Origin: Actinostola sp. cb2023
Lineage: Eukaryota; Cnidaria; Anthozoa; Actiniaria; Actinostolidae
Assembly (NCBI GenBank): GCA_033675265.1
Contig: JAUJYZ010000917.1
Span: forward strand, 168,369-232,368
DNA: 64,000 nucleotides
Direction: 5' to 3'
In this document: positions 11,611 to 23,799 of the stretch, piece by piece
Position numbering within the stretch: position 1 is the stretch's first letter
Layout of the letters: each line of letters starts with the position of its first letter
Notes under the pieces: generated by a model
What the model was told of the DNA's origin: nothing
Seen by the model: only the letters and a program-made list of their open reading frames with translations
Database searches by the model: none
Position numbers and translations under genes: made by a program

Positions 11611-13060
11611 GTTTTGTAACCATTCATGCTTTATTTTTTCTCATTTGTTTATAGCATTAGAAATGAGTCCCTGGGCTTACAAATGCTGTAGTGCAGCAAC
11701 CAGAGAAAGTTTCAGAGCTTGCAGAAATAGAACCTCATGAGACTGAAAAGAACTGAAAGAAGGTGGTTCTGGAGTGACAACAATGACTGAAGGACAGCCA
11801 GCAACTAAGCATAGAGATTCTCATGGCATGCCTCGAACAACTTCAAGCCAGGCAGAGACCCAGTCTCTAATCCATTCAATGAGTTTATCATAGCCTTTAT
11901 TTTTACATTCATATGGGTATGAAAATTTCTACGAAATGATCAATGTAGTTATTCTTACACATAAGAAACATAGGTGTTCCAAAAGATTTTGAAGTTTTAA
12001 ACTGTAAATAAAACATTGGAATTATTGGTTGTAAAGACTTGTTTTAATTTTTTTATTTTATTCAAATTGACAAGATATTCAACTGATGCCTATTAACAAC
12101 TTCCTCATTTATTCAGTATTCCATTTGGATGCAGGAAAACAAATTATAAATTCCATAGCTTGACTTCACCCTAGGGTACATGCCCAGCCAAGTTGAAAAT
12201 CACCAATGCCAAACAAATCGTATTGGAAATGTTTGGGAATTGTCAGAAAGAAAGATTGTGATGAAGAAAGGTTGACGGAACAAAGTTGTCACATTTTTTC
12301 TGTTGGCGACAGATATTTATAGATGTCAAAAACTTTTTATGGTGTGCCCTGAATAACAAGCAGCGACCCAGTATCTGATTTCAATCATCACAGCAACTAA
12401 TCCATCCAATCAGTTTGCCATATATTCCCAGTCGAAAAGAAAAATAATATTATGTTTTCAATGTATTTGTTATATACTTTATTTAAATCTGTTTAATTTA
12501 AATTTTAAGACATTTTTCAAGTTCAGATTTCCCCTTTATTTTTATATTCATATGCCCATTCAATTATGAGTTCTTTCGTGAGAGGTATTTAGAGAATGTG
12601 TATTCAATCCTCTTTCAAATCATTTTACTTGATTAAAACAAAGCAACCATTTCCACACAGATTTAACAAATAGCCCAAGTAGAAGAAAAAATGTGGTTCC
12701 CCATTATTGTCTTGCAAAAATGTTTTTTATGTCGTTATTTAAAAAGATCAGCAAAAACAGCTTAGGCAGCCACAGAACTTACAGTCTTAAAGGAACATCT
12801 TAAAATACATTTATTTCTTCAAACCTAAGTTTCCAAAAAACAAAACAAAAAACCAATCTATATTGAAATATAAATTGTTCATTTTAAATTGGTCACAAAA
12901 TTATTTTCTCACCTTTCTCACTTAGGAAAACAGTTGAACATAAAAGAGAACTGGATTGTGGATTGTCTCTAACTTAAAAGGTGTAAAGAGTAGAGTGTTA
13001 TGAATAAGCTGTCATATTTTCAGTTATTTGCTGGCATTTCCCATGTCATGTAGGTCCGCC
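11611..13060. other. unassigned AT-rich region
   Basis: No domain or long frame is visible. Two similar phrases occur: cagagacccagtctctaatccattcaatgag (near 11850) and cagcgacccagtatctgattt...ctaatccatccaatcag (near 12360-12415). They suggest an old local duplication. AATAAA hexamers occur (for example near 12006), but no transcript can be argued. Confidence 0.4.
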
Positions 13061-13762
13061 ATGAGCAATGGCTGTTCACAATGAACAAAAAAATAACAAA
13101 AATAACAAAAATAGTAAAAAAATTAAAACATTAAAAAAAAAATAATATTTATTTCAAAAACTAATGCATCATTAATGAGCAATTCGTCCAATCACAAGGA
13201 TGCATTATGTTCCTTTATACCCGGTAATGCACTGCTTATTAGTGTTCTTTATATAAAGAATACTAATGAGGATGATCCAGTAAATGAATCCTTTGCATGA
13301 GCAATAGCTGTTCACAATGAAAAATAAATAAATTTTTTAAAAAAATTGTAAAAAAAATTAAATTAAAAATTAAATTTTAATTTATTTCAAAAACTAATGC
13401 ATCATTAATGAGCAATTCGTCCAATCACAAGGATGCATTATGTTCCTTTATACCCGGCAATGCACTGATTATTAGTGTTCTTTATATAAAGAATACTAAT
13501 GAGGATGATCCAGTAAATGAATCCTTTGCATGAGCAATAGCTGTTCACAATGAAAAATAAATAAATGTTAAAAAAAAAATTGTAAAAAAATTAAATTAAA
13601 AATTAAATTTTAATTTATTTCAAAAACTAATGCATCATTAATGAGCAATTCGTCCAATCACAAGGATGCATTATGTTCCTTTATACCTGGTAATGCACTG
13701 CTTATTAGTGTTCTTTATATAAAGAATACTAATGAGGATGATCCAGTAAATGAATCCTTTGC
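13061..13762. repeat. three tandem 233-236-bp units with internal palindrome
   Basis: Unit starts (atgagcaat...gctgttcacaatg) lie at 13061, 13297 and 13530. Each unit has an A-rich segment, then gcatcattaatgagcaattc, tatacccggtaatgcac (or a close variant), the palindrome ttctttatataaagaa, and gaggatgatccagtaaatga. Copies 2 and 3 are nearly identical. The core is inverted relative to 4354-4510. Confidence 0.92.
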
Positions 13763-13944
13763 GTGACTTGTGTTACAGGCAATTATTAATAAAACATTAT
13801 CAGTGATAAAGATAAAACATTATCAGTGATAAAGACCTAATGTTTTATTAATTAGTGTCTTCACCAGGGTAGAAAGATCCATGCATGTGACAGATTCGAC
13901 AAACCTGGTTGGACCAATTGTTCATGAATTATTAATGAGATTTA
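13763..13944. repeat. short direct repeats before the right arm
   Basis: The phrase aaaacattatcagtgataaag occurs twice in a row (about 13793-13835). It is followed by an inverted echo (aatgttttattaat), so this stretch can fold. It resembles the tgataaaac hairpin at the outer edge of the left arm. Confidence 0.6.
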
Positions 13945-14229
13945 GAATACTAGGGAAGGTCTCATATTGGTGTTGTATCATTGACCTTCCAGTTCCCTGA
14001 ATGGGAAGACATAAATATCGTCGAAAAATTGCTCCTTGGTCACACTTTCGGAATGTAGTTCAAATGTTGGATCTTTTGGAGAGTATAGTGTGCATGGGTG
14101 ACATGCTAGAAGCAGCACGATACTGCTTCCTTGCTGTTTTTTTTTATACTGAAATCATCCGAAATTGTATTTTTTTTGGAAGATAGTTTTTGAAGCTGTT
14201 CAATAAACTCGCAGATCATGTTTTTTTTT
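13945..14229. repeat. right inverted arm, contains a 37-bp-satellite-like monomer
   Basis: This is the reverse complement of the left arm (about 4032-4320), ending at aactcgcagatcatg and a T run. Within it, about 13985-14022 aligns end to end with the satellite monomer that fills 50-64 kb. It includes the exact 18-mer GGGAAGACATAAATATCG at 14003-14020. The corresponding part of the left arm is more diverged from the satellite. Confidence 0.8.
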
Positions 14230-14230
14230 T

Positions 14231-14441
14231 GTTTCGGCCTGCTGTATTGGGTTTCACATTACCATAATACTACCAGCACTGCCTGTCAATTAGCTGTCAT
14301 AGTTTTGGATCACATCCAATCATATGCGGCTTTCTTATCACGTTATGAAAGAAAATTGAGGGGACAATTTTCCCATCCCCCAGCCCCCCAAAACTCCCGG
14401 GCAAAAACGTCTGCATATTTCAAATAGATAACGGCCGAAAC
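14231..14441. mobile_element. MITE-like element with GTTTCGGCC ends
   Basis: It begins GTTTCGGCC and ends GGCCGAAAC, enclosing 211 bp that include cagcactgcctgtcaattag and a C-rich stretch near 14375-14400. The same sequence lies at 31524-31991, and its left half lies at 20253 and 26968. Target duplication is not clear. Confidence 0.65.
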
Positions 14442-14699
14442 ATCATTGCTTTTGAAGCAAAATAAACCCTGTTTTAAATGCATATCAAGGTCTCCTGCTC
14501 ATATTATAACTATCACATAACAGTATAAAATATAAGCATTTACTATCCAATCCATGCCAAGTAAAACAAAGCACATAGAAAGTGACATTTGTAGAACGTC
14601 TTGTTCGATATGCAGTTGACAACTGACGAAACTCATGAAATACTTTAATCAGACAAACATTGTTCAAAATGATCAATGAATGTGATAAAGTCTGTTTAT

Positions 14700-14888
14700 G
14701 ATAGACCAAATCGGCTAATGCAATGTTGTACCCAATTCAGATCTTTTGGGAATATGGTTCTTTGTCTGTTGTATTTCGATTCAATATAGAGCATTGACAC
14801 GGAAATGTTGGAACAAAAAGCTCTTATTCCCAAAGGTTTTGAATTGGGGTAAAGAATGTAAACATTGCGTTAGCCGAATTGGTCTATC
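14700..14888. mobile_element. palindromic MITE
   Basis: GATAGACCAAATCGGCTAATG at the left and its near-complement at the right make arms of ~55-60 bp around a ~70-bp spacer. There is no coding content. The flanking duplication is uncertain. Confidence 0.75.
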
Positions 14889-15097
14889 AGATCAACAACG
14901 TTGGGCTCAAATCACTCGCAGATAATTGTACTGTTACTTCAATACAGACAAATTTACAACACGATAGCATAGTGTATGTAGCCACAAGGATAAAGCAATT
15001 GATGAAGTAGTATAATATACACCTCATTCAAAGACTTTTAGTAACACGAATATTAACTAACAACAGTACATTGCCATAACATATAACCATACATATA

Positions 15098-15314
15098 CAC
15101 TCAATTGCAGAAACGTTGTAGTATACAACTGTTTAAGCACAAAATAGTGCTGAAAATTATTGTGTTGTCCTTTCTGGATGCGATACTAATCTAAAATTGA
15201 TGTTTCAGATATATTAGAAGAAAATAAGTGATGTTTCGCACTTTGTATCTCATTAGATATCTTGTATCTCATTAGATATTTGTATATATACTACAACCTT
15301 TCTGCAATTGAGTG
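15098..15314. mobile_element. TA-flanked MITE
   Basis: The ends CACTCAATTGCAGAAA and their complement (about 28 bp, one mismatch) are flanked by TA at 15096-15097 and 15315-15316. The interior is 217 bp, includes a direct repeat of tatctcattagatat and has no frame. The size and TA duplication fit a Tc1/mariner-type MITE. Confidence 0.8.
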
Positions 15315-15714
15315 TACATAAAACAAATAATATATTATATTACTATGTACATAAACACAAGGGACAAAAAATTGACAAAAAGATGCTTGGATCAACATTT
15401 GCAACAATTTAGAGTAATGCCATCAATGATTTTTTTTTCTTCAACAACCTAAGCAAGGTACACTAAGTGCCCCTTTCGGATTGAGCAAGTAGCTTTGGAT
15501 GCACACTAGTTTTATGCTTGAGTTTGTATATGAGTTTGATCGCTTCTAGAAAGCTTCCCTTTTCTTTCTTGTTCTTCAAATACTGGCTACAAATGTAACC
15601 TCTGACGAGAAAAAGTACTTAATGGTTAGCCATTAAATGGGCAAATTTATGGGTGTTAATGCTTTTTCAGACAGTTTAACAGATAGCTAAATCGTACTAA
15701 TGGTTTTGCTTGAG
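15315..15714. other. unassigned stretch
   Basis: AT-rich single-copy-looking sequence with no supported feature. Confidence 0.35.
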
Positions 15715-15900
15715 CAACGAACAGTTTGGTAAAGAGTTAATAACGTTTGGCTTGAAGACCTAATGCTTTAGCAAACCTTGCTAACGGTTTGGCTTGAAGA
15801 CCTAATGGTTTTTTAAGGTGTTATAATGGTTTGGCTTGGAAGACCAAATGGTTTTCTAAAGTGTTAGAACGGTTTGGCTAGAGACCTAAATGGGTAGGTT
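15715..15900. repeat. degenerate ~42-bp tandem repeat
   Basis: Four diverged units share the pattern ggtttggcttgaagacctaatggtttt. Spacing varies between about 38 and 48 bp. Confidence 0.7.
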
Positions 15901-16314
15901 AAAGTTCTTGTAGATTTTCACTAGCTCACACATCATGTGTCAATCAAGTCTCTGAAACATACATTTTTGTAACATTCTCACGTGCCTGCTAAAGAACATT
16001 AGTAGAAATAATGAAAATGACAATCAATACACAAATGCAATAATGCAAAATCAAGTCCAATTCATCTTCAAGTTAGATATACATAGTTTATAATTATATA
16101 ATCGCGATTGTGCTTGTCAGGCTCTAAGTTTTTCGGTAAGCTTTCAACTGACTTCTGGATTTGTTATCCAGGTTTGTAATGCTTTTCTTTACAATGCAAC
16201 TGTTTAACTTCCAGTTTGAAAAACTGATAAAGTCTTTCACAGCTTACATGCGTCTCTGTTTCAGTTCACGAATATCTGACTTAGGCATATGTTGACTTTC
16301 AATTTCATATACAC
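15901..16314. other. unassigned stretch
   Basis: No repeat, hairpin or frame that can be supported. Confidence 0.35.
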
Positions 16315-16500
16315 GCATCAAGAGTTCCAGACTTCCGGTACGTGCGCAATGCATTGTGAGATTATTACAAAGGAAAAGTGAGCACCAAGTGAGCAAAAAC
16401 ATAGCTTGGGCTCCCTGTGTCTAGAATTGGTGCTCACTTTTCCTTTGTAATATTCTCATAATGCATTGCGCGGGCACCGGAAGTCTGGAACTCTTGATGC
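16315..16500. mobile_element. foldback element
   Basis: The arms of about 72 bp start GCATCAAGAGTTCCAGACTT and end with the complement. The ~40-bp loop holds GGGCTCCCTGTG near 16408-16419, a variant of a motif found at other sites in the window. Confidence 0.85.
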
Positions 16501-18064
16501 TTGTATAGTAAAGGCCGCTACGTAGGTCAGCTCCCTCGCGAATGGAGGGGAGGCAATCTCAAGTATGAACATCTTCTCGCCTTTGATTGCACACTGAACA
16601 ATCTGACGAGTAAAGAGTGCAAGATTTCCTTCACAAAATTCCACACGAAGCACTTTCCCCATTTCAAAAATGACTGTCTTCTACATCATTGCATAAGACA
16701 TGATAGGCTAATCACTCAAGGGTTGCTGGGTACCGGATGTAATGCACAACTTTCTGACACTGACAAAAAAATTAGATTGCATTTTTCAACTTGTGCCGGC
16801 CAATGGCCTGGGCATGAGTAATTGAGTACTCGTATTTCGACATATGACAATAAATTGATAAATTAGATAGCCAAAAAGTGTACAATACTGAGTATTAAGC
16901 TTGGATCTACTTCCGACCAACATAATGCTCAATTTAATTCAACAACTAGATGCTCTAATAGCATTTACTCAGGCTACTGATAATGAGATGACGAAGTAGA
17001 ATCGGTAGCTTACAGCCTATTGCGTACTGCACAATTTACTGTAAAACTGAATTTCTACAGTCAACAATACCAGCTCAGAATGGGTATAAACTGCAAGGTT
17101 AAGATTGCTAGTAATCCTTATATTTCAGTCAAAGAACTACATTACAGAAAATAGTGCTAATTAACTGAATTAAAACAGTGTTTGGTCACTCGTTGCGTGA
17201 CTCAGTACAGCATGCATGCATAATTAGATAATAATAATAATAATAATAAATAATAATAATAACACCTTTGACATTTAATGAGATTGACATTTACTCGATC
17301 GTCATCTCTTCTGATTGACGTTGCTCGAGCATGGAAGTCAGCAAATATAACCAATAACTAAATTCCAATAGTTAATGACCATCTGTATGCATTTACTTTC
17401 CACTACGAAAAAAAATTTATGTGTCTTGTGCCGGTATTCTGGGTCGTTTCAAACATGTTTATTAAATTATTAAAATGCAGTGTAATCATGGATTCCTTGT
17501 GCAACCTCCGCAATAAAACGAACAATATCAACTTACAAGTTCTTGCCAAGCCAAGGACATCTGAGTGAAATACACTTTCAGACAAATTCAGACAGAAAAA
17601 TTGCCAATGGATAATTAATTCTTCAGGACTGATATGCCAATATTAACCTAAAGCAGTAAATTATTTGGTGAAGTACTATACTAATCTAATTGTTGAAAAA
17701 TCGTCTACAAAGTTCTTTGAGTACTTGACTATATTATAGTGAATAACCAGCTTCTAGTCAAGTCTGTGGTCAAAGTTTCTTAATTTGTACTCATTTGTTC
17801 ATGGAAATAGAGATCGTTTAGAAATTGCTCTACACCATCTTTTAGTGTGAGCCTACTAAATGCAAAAGGCGATGCGTGCGACTAATACCTAATACCCAAG
17901 AACATCCTCTATAAATGGCAAACAGATTCTATAAATGACGAAGGATCAGCGAAGAGGCGAATAATATAAAACATTTCAGAGACTTTGAAGAGTCTTGTGA
18001 TCATAATAAGTTGCCGTGGTTTTGATCAATGAACCAATCGAATCACACCACTCTTTATTTTCTT
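16501..18064. other. unassigned region with (AAT)n tract
   Basis: A 106-codon open frame at 16501-16821 (plus) has no recognisable motif and starts at the edge of the foldback, so it is not called as a gene. An (AAT)n microsatellite lies at about 17226-17262. Sequence near 17140-17225 is inverted relative to 32780-32885 at the far side of the triplicated segment. Confidence 0.4.
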
Positions 18065-18084
18065 GGGGGGCGGCGGGGTGGGGT

Positions 18085-18117
<33 letters not shown>

Positions 18118-18125
18118 GGGGAGGG
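18065..18125. repeat. G-rich tract with a 32-base G run
   Basis: G-run blocks end in an uninterrupted run of 32 G (18085-18116) followed by gagggg. It has the sequence pattern for G-quadruplex formation on the plus strand. The run length may be uncertain for technical reasons. Confidence 0.9.
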
Positions 18126-19035
18126 TTTCCTGTGACCGGGATGGCCTGGTACTTCTGACTGAAATCAACTGTATATTAAGATGCATGCTACCACAGGCAG
18201 CCTGAGTGATTGCCCATTATGAATGGCAAAAATTCCTTACATGATGCAACATCATAGAGAGGTTGAATGTTAGCGAATAATGCATGTTGAAGTGAAAGGA
18301 ATGTTATTTGTTTGCTTTTTTGATATAAATTCTATGTGTTCTTGAGACGGAATCCACACTAATTTCAAGATTCAGATATATTAGCATGTACTTGCTATCT
18401 GAAATTCGAATTGAAATCAAGTTTTATTATAAGATGTCCCAACTAGATTCTGGCATTTGGCCTAGAGAGATTTTAGACTCTTATTTGGATCTATTGTTGT
18501 CATTCTTGAACTTGGAAAAGAGATATGTTAAAAGCTGAATGTGGCAATACTAGCTCGCAAGTTCATTTTTAGCTTCTCTTATATTAGAAAAGTCAAAACG
18601 AAAAGATGTGTGTTAGGCAACATGACAATTGGATATTTCAGTTACAATGCAGTAACCATTGCTGCAGACAATAATTACTGTATTATAGCTGTAATACCCA
18701 AATATCATGATGCTTAACACAGATCTTCTTGCTTTGACTTTCTATTCAAACTGTACGCCCAAAGGAACACATTCAGTCTCATATGGGGTCTGATCGTATC
18801 AAGCCCAAACATATATCAATCATGTGGATCATAAAATTTCGCTGATTGATGTTAAACAATTTTTGTCATACAAGAGTACATAATAGTTCATTGATATACA
18901 AGTATTTAGACTGATTGATTTATTATATGAAATTTTAAATAATAATTTACGTAATCTAATTTCAATCCTGTGAAGTAGATCATATATCATATAATTTCTC
19001 TGACTGATGGTAAACAATTGTTGACATGCAACTGA

Positions 19036-19100
19036 ATATACAATAATAATAATAATAATAAAATTAATAATAATAATAAGCAATTTATATAGCGCTATTC
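19036..19100. repeat. (AAT)n tract with retroelement-like tail
   Basis: (AAT)n is followed by a caatttatatagcgctatt motif. (AAT)n joined to tttatatagcgc-type sequence recurs at 24779-24830 and 31329-31365 and resembles the tail of a non-LTR element in this genome. The assignment is inference. Confidence 0.5.
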
Positions 19101-20252
19101 TTAGTATAACTAGCCGTTCTACTAGCGTGAAGTCGGGCTTCTCACTGAAATGTAGCCTATTTGAACTAAATATAGATATCTTATAGTGAGATTAAAACAG
19201 TGTTTGCGGTAGAATATATATGCTTTCCTTGCAATTTCATACTGCGATTTCACAAACGAATCATGAATGACAATGACATAGTTTATTTGGCACCATAAAT
19301 ATATCCATACAAATGTATTCCCACGTATATACATCATTTCTGACATTTAATAACTGATGTTTTCAGTATATGTCACGTCACTGATGTATTTATTCAGTGC
19401 TATATCACACTCAACCCTCAGATAATCATAGAGTGTCCAGTAGCTCAGTCTCTATGAATTATTGTGGTTATTTTGAAAACAAGACGACATACTAGTAACT
19501 AAAATCGATTTCACAAACTCAGCGAATCATAGAAATGGCAATGACAATAGTTTATTTGGTGCCATAAATATATCCATACCAAATACAAATATAAATAAAC
19601 TAGACATCGCAGCGTGTTCCACATGCATGGTGACTCGAACAATCATGAACAATATTTCCTGCAATCTGGGCATTCAAATCAGTGATTTACTTACAACTGA
19701 ACCGATTTCAAAACTCAGCAAAATAAAGATCTATCAGTGTTATAAGCTTACCACAACACACACTTACAGCGGTACAAAGTACGACGACATTGACTTCGTT
19801 TAGATTTCAATCTTGTGTCAGTTGTGCGATACTCATGTGCGATACTGATAGCATATTTCTCTTCTTAAATGTCTCGCATTTTGCTTTGATCCCTATTATT
19901 TCATCATTGAACTCAACATATGAGGTCATTTGAGCAATATTTTAGTTGTTTTGAGCAATATTTGTTTGTGAAGAATGTCTCGTGTTGATCAGAGCTTTCG
20001 GGAATTATCTGAGCGGCCGGCACAGGGTGCATACGCTGTAGAACCCAGTTGGCGATTTCAAGCCAAAGACGAAGAATACGACGACCGGTTCTCATTTTCA
20101 GAGTCGGACTGATTCATTTTGGCTCAATTAGTACCATTTAGTTTTAATACCTTTCTTGCCTTAATTTCACTTTCTACATGATTCAACAACATACAATTTC
20201 CATATTCATCAGGTGAACTTCTTCCTTTTGTACTCTGTGATTTTGTTTCGGC

Positions 20253-20400
20253 CCGCAGGCCAAAACGTTACTGTATTTGGTTTCTCATAAACATAATACT
20301 ACCAGCACTGCCTGTCAATTTAGCTGTCATAGTTTTGGATCACATCCAATCATATGCGGCTTTCTTATCATGGTTACGAAAGAAACTGAGGATATGCAAA
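20253..20400. repeat. GTTTCGGCC module, copy A
   Basis: Left half of the element seen complete at 14231-14441 and 31524-31991. Its right half is missing and sequence leading into the large palindrome follows. Confidence 0.7.
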
Positions 20401-20550
20401 TTACCATGAGAACGCCTCTCTGATTGGTCCGAAACAGCACTTATATCTTTGCGATTCAATTGAAGGCGTAGTTAAAACACTTTCACAAACGTATTCCAAT
20501 CTGATCTATTTTCACAAGTTTCACTTCAGTTTCAAAAGGACAGCGAAAAG

Positions 20551-22000
20551 AAGCTTGGAGCTGCTGATCAAAAGATATGAGGCTTAAAAGTTAACAATGC
20601 TGCCTCTAGTGAGGGAGTAGCGAGTTAAAAAGGAGCAATGATTGAGTTTGGAAATATGTTTCCATATGTTTCTCGTCTTCCTTTGACCCTTTGCCGTCTA
20701 TTTTTTTGTAGAAAAGGATCAAAATTTTTGAAAATCCAAAGTATGCAAAGGAAATTGGTGATCCCTAATATTTTCTTTGTTTTTCTACTGTAGTACTCAA
20801 AACCAATGTTTGTGCCCTTTTTATATACATTGAATCTTCAAAACGTTTCGCAATCACATTACCTTGGGTCCCTAATCTTTTTGCAGAACCAAACATATGT
20901 ATGAGGCCTGGATTTGATCTTCTCTGTATCCCTTGAGCAAACGTGCATGATTGGAACTTGCTGAGCTTTCTGTTTCCCTGTCAGAAATCTCCCCATATTG
21001 CTTGTTATGCTTGAGGAACATGTAATGAGAGAGGACGTGTTGCACCTGATGAATTGAGATGGGAGTCGTTCGCAGGCTCTCCGGCTGTTGGTTAGGGGTG
21101 TATGATTATCCCGATTACGCATTTGGAGTGTTTTGACATCATTGGCGAAGAAAAGGTGGTGGCCAGTTCCAGAGCAGTTGATTCTGGAGGGGCAGACGAT
21201 GCTCAGGGTGCGCTTTGTATCCTTTATATACATATAGGTACATATAGCCATGATTTTGACAAGTGGGCCCATTCTTATATCTTGGCAAAATCATGTCTAT
21301 ATGTACCTGGATTTATATGTATGTAAAGGATGCAAAACGCACCCTGAACATTGTATGTCCCTCCAGAATCAACTATTCTGGAACTGGCCATCACCTTTTC
21401 TTCACCATAGATGTAAAATCACTCCAAATGAGTAATTGGGATAATCATACACCCCTAACCAACATCCGGAGAGCCTGCGAATGACTCCCATCTCAATTCA
21501 TCAGGTGCAACACGTCCTCTCTCATTACATGTTCCTCAAGCATAACAAGCAATATGGGGAGATTTCTGACAGGAAAACAGAAAGCTCAGCAAGTTCCAAT
21601 CATGCACGTTTGCTCAAGGGATACAGAGAAGTTCAAATCCAGGCCTCATCCATATGTTTGGTACTGCAAAAAGATTAGAGACCCAAGGTTATGTGATTGC
21701 AAAACAAAACATTTTGAAGTTTCAATGTATTTGAAAAGGGCACAAACATTGGTTTTGAGTACTACAGTAGAAAACAAACACAATATTAGGGATCACCAAT
21801 TTCCTTTGCATACTTTGAATTTTCAAAAAATTGAACCTTTTCTACAAAAATAGAAGACAACGTGTCAAAGGAAGAAGTGAAAGATATGGAAACATTTTTC
21901 CAAACTCAATCATTGCTCCTTTTTAACACGCTACTCACTCACTTGAGGTTACATTGTAAACTTTTAAGCCTCGTATCTTTTGATCAGCGGTTCCAAGCTT
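20551..22000. repeat. 1.45-kb palindrome (foldback), copy A
   Basis: The left arm (20551-~21245) is the reverse complement of the right arm (~21256-22000) with scattered mismatches and indels. The centre is near 21250 and contains acatataggtacata and its mirror. Both arms hold the same frame reading outward from the centre. The minus-strand frame 20859-21272 is open for 137 codons. The plus-strand frame 21263-21853 is open except for one TGA at 21482-21484. No known domain is recognised in the predicted peptide. Confidence 0.88.
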
Positions 22001-23799
22001 TTTCCCAGTTATGTCCAAGTGTCCAAGTGCAGTGTGACCTGTGTATTTCACTCCTAAAGCGATGCGCAGTTCTGTTCCATTTCCAAACCCATCTCTATTA
22101 CTGACGTTTCTATTTGGTATATGTACATGTATTTGAAAAATGGTGGTCCTCGGACAAAAGTGGGGCAATGTCAAAGCCAACATTACGCATGACCACTCCT
22201 TATATGCATAATTGTCAGATTATAGGGCAAAGTACTATTATCAAAGCTAATGTGTTTAACGAAAGTGTGGAGTTTTAAAGAATTTGATTGTCTCACACAT
22301 GCTCAATGTGTTATGTAGGTGTCGTGAGTCTGAGTCTGAGTCTAAAAATGCAGCTGTTCTTCTCCTTCTTCGTTGTCTTTTGATTTCAAAAATGTGAAAT
22401 CGGCTTCTAATGCGCATGCACTTTGCACCAGCCGCTAAGATACATCTAAGGCTCATATATAGGTGAAATGACGGTCAAAGAAATTTTATTCGCTGTTTGT
22501 ATCCTTGTATTTAATAAGCATACAACTAGCAATGTAAAGTACTAAGTTCATCATCTCATGCGAGTGACATCATGCAACATCAAGTCATCTCATCAAGAGA
22601 AGTCAAACTCGAGTGGGTCAAGTTATTTTAGTACTGCCTCAAGTTAAATCAGCATATAACCTGGATAATATTATTTGGCCTTGCAATTTTTCTGCCTGAA
22701 TCTATGAGATGTGTGGCTTAGTGAGAACTCGTAATTTTATTGATGACTTTGTGAAATCGTTTCTTGCAAGGTAATCGAAATGTGCTTCACCGGCTGACAG
22801 CCATCAGTGTCGGTGCTGAAGGATACAGAACACATGTTGCTTGTAGTAAAAATATATGCATCACATGTTCATCAACTATTGAACTAGTTTATGATGTAAC
22901 AGCATAGAGTCAGAGGTTGATTATTAGCGAATAATGCATGTTGAAGAGAAAGGAATGTTATTTGTTTGCTTTTTCGATATAAATTTTATGCACTCTTGAG
23001 ACGGAATCCACACTAATTTCAAGATTCAGATATATTAGCATGTTCTTGCTATCTGAAATTCGAATTGAAATCAAGTTTTATTATAAGATGTCCCAACTGG
23101 ATTCTGGCATTTGGCCTAGAGAGATTTTAGACTCTTATTTGGATCTAATCTGTTGTCATTCTTGAACTTAGAAAAGAGATATGTTAAAATCTGAATGTTG
23201 CATTACTAACAAGACTCTTATTTGGATCTGTTGTCATTCTTGAACTTGGAAAAGAAATATGTTAAAAGCTGAATGTGGCAATACTAGCTCGCAAGTTCAT
23301 TTTTAGCTTCTCTTATATTAGAAAAGTCAAAACGAAAAGATGTGTGTTAGGCAACATGAAAATTGGATATTTCAGTTACAATGCAGTAACCATTGCTGCA
23401 GACAATAATTACTGTATTATAGCTGTAATACCCAAATATCATGGTGCTTAACACAGATCTTCTTGCTTTGACTTTCTATTCAAACTGTACGCCCAAAGGA
23501 ACACATTCAGTCTCATATGATAACTGAGGGGTCTGATCGTATCAAGCCCAAACATATATCAATCATGTGGATCATATAATTTCGCTGATTAATGTTAAAC
23601 AATTTTTGTCATGCAAGAGTACATAATAGTTCGTTCATTGATATACAAGTATTAACACTGATTTATTTATTATATGAAAATTTAAATAATAATTTACGTA
23701 ATCTAATTTCAATCCTGTGAAGTAGATCATATATCATATAATTTCTCTGACTGATGTTAAACAATTGTTGACATGCAACTGAATATACAATAATAATAA

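Larger units (their letters stand above)
18241..22888. repeat. composite segmental repeat, copy A
   Basis: First of three head-to-tail copies. The order of modules is: gcgaataatgcatgttgaag start, a block with cgtaatctaatttcaatcctgtg, an (AAT)n tract with caatttatatagcgctattc, the gcttaccacaacacac block, the gtttcggcc module at 20253, a 1.45-kb palindrome, and a tail with ggcaaagtactattatcaaagc and agtcatctcatcaa. Identity to copy B is high over most shared parts. Compared with B, this copy lacks the 23.8-24.8 kb insert, the tRNA-like piece and the 277-bp MITE. Confidence 0.9.

Noticed and set aside
16501..16821. 106-codon gene on the plus strand
   Set aside because: It starts at the edge of a foldback element, has no motif and has no neighbouring signal.
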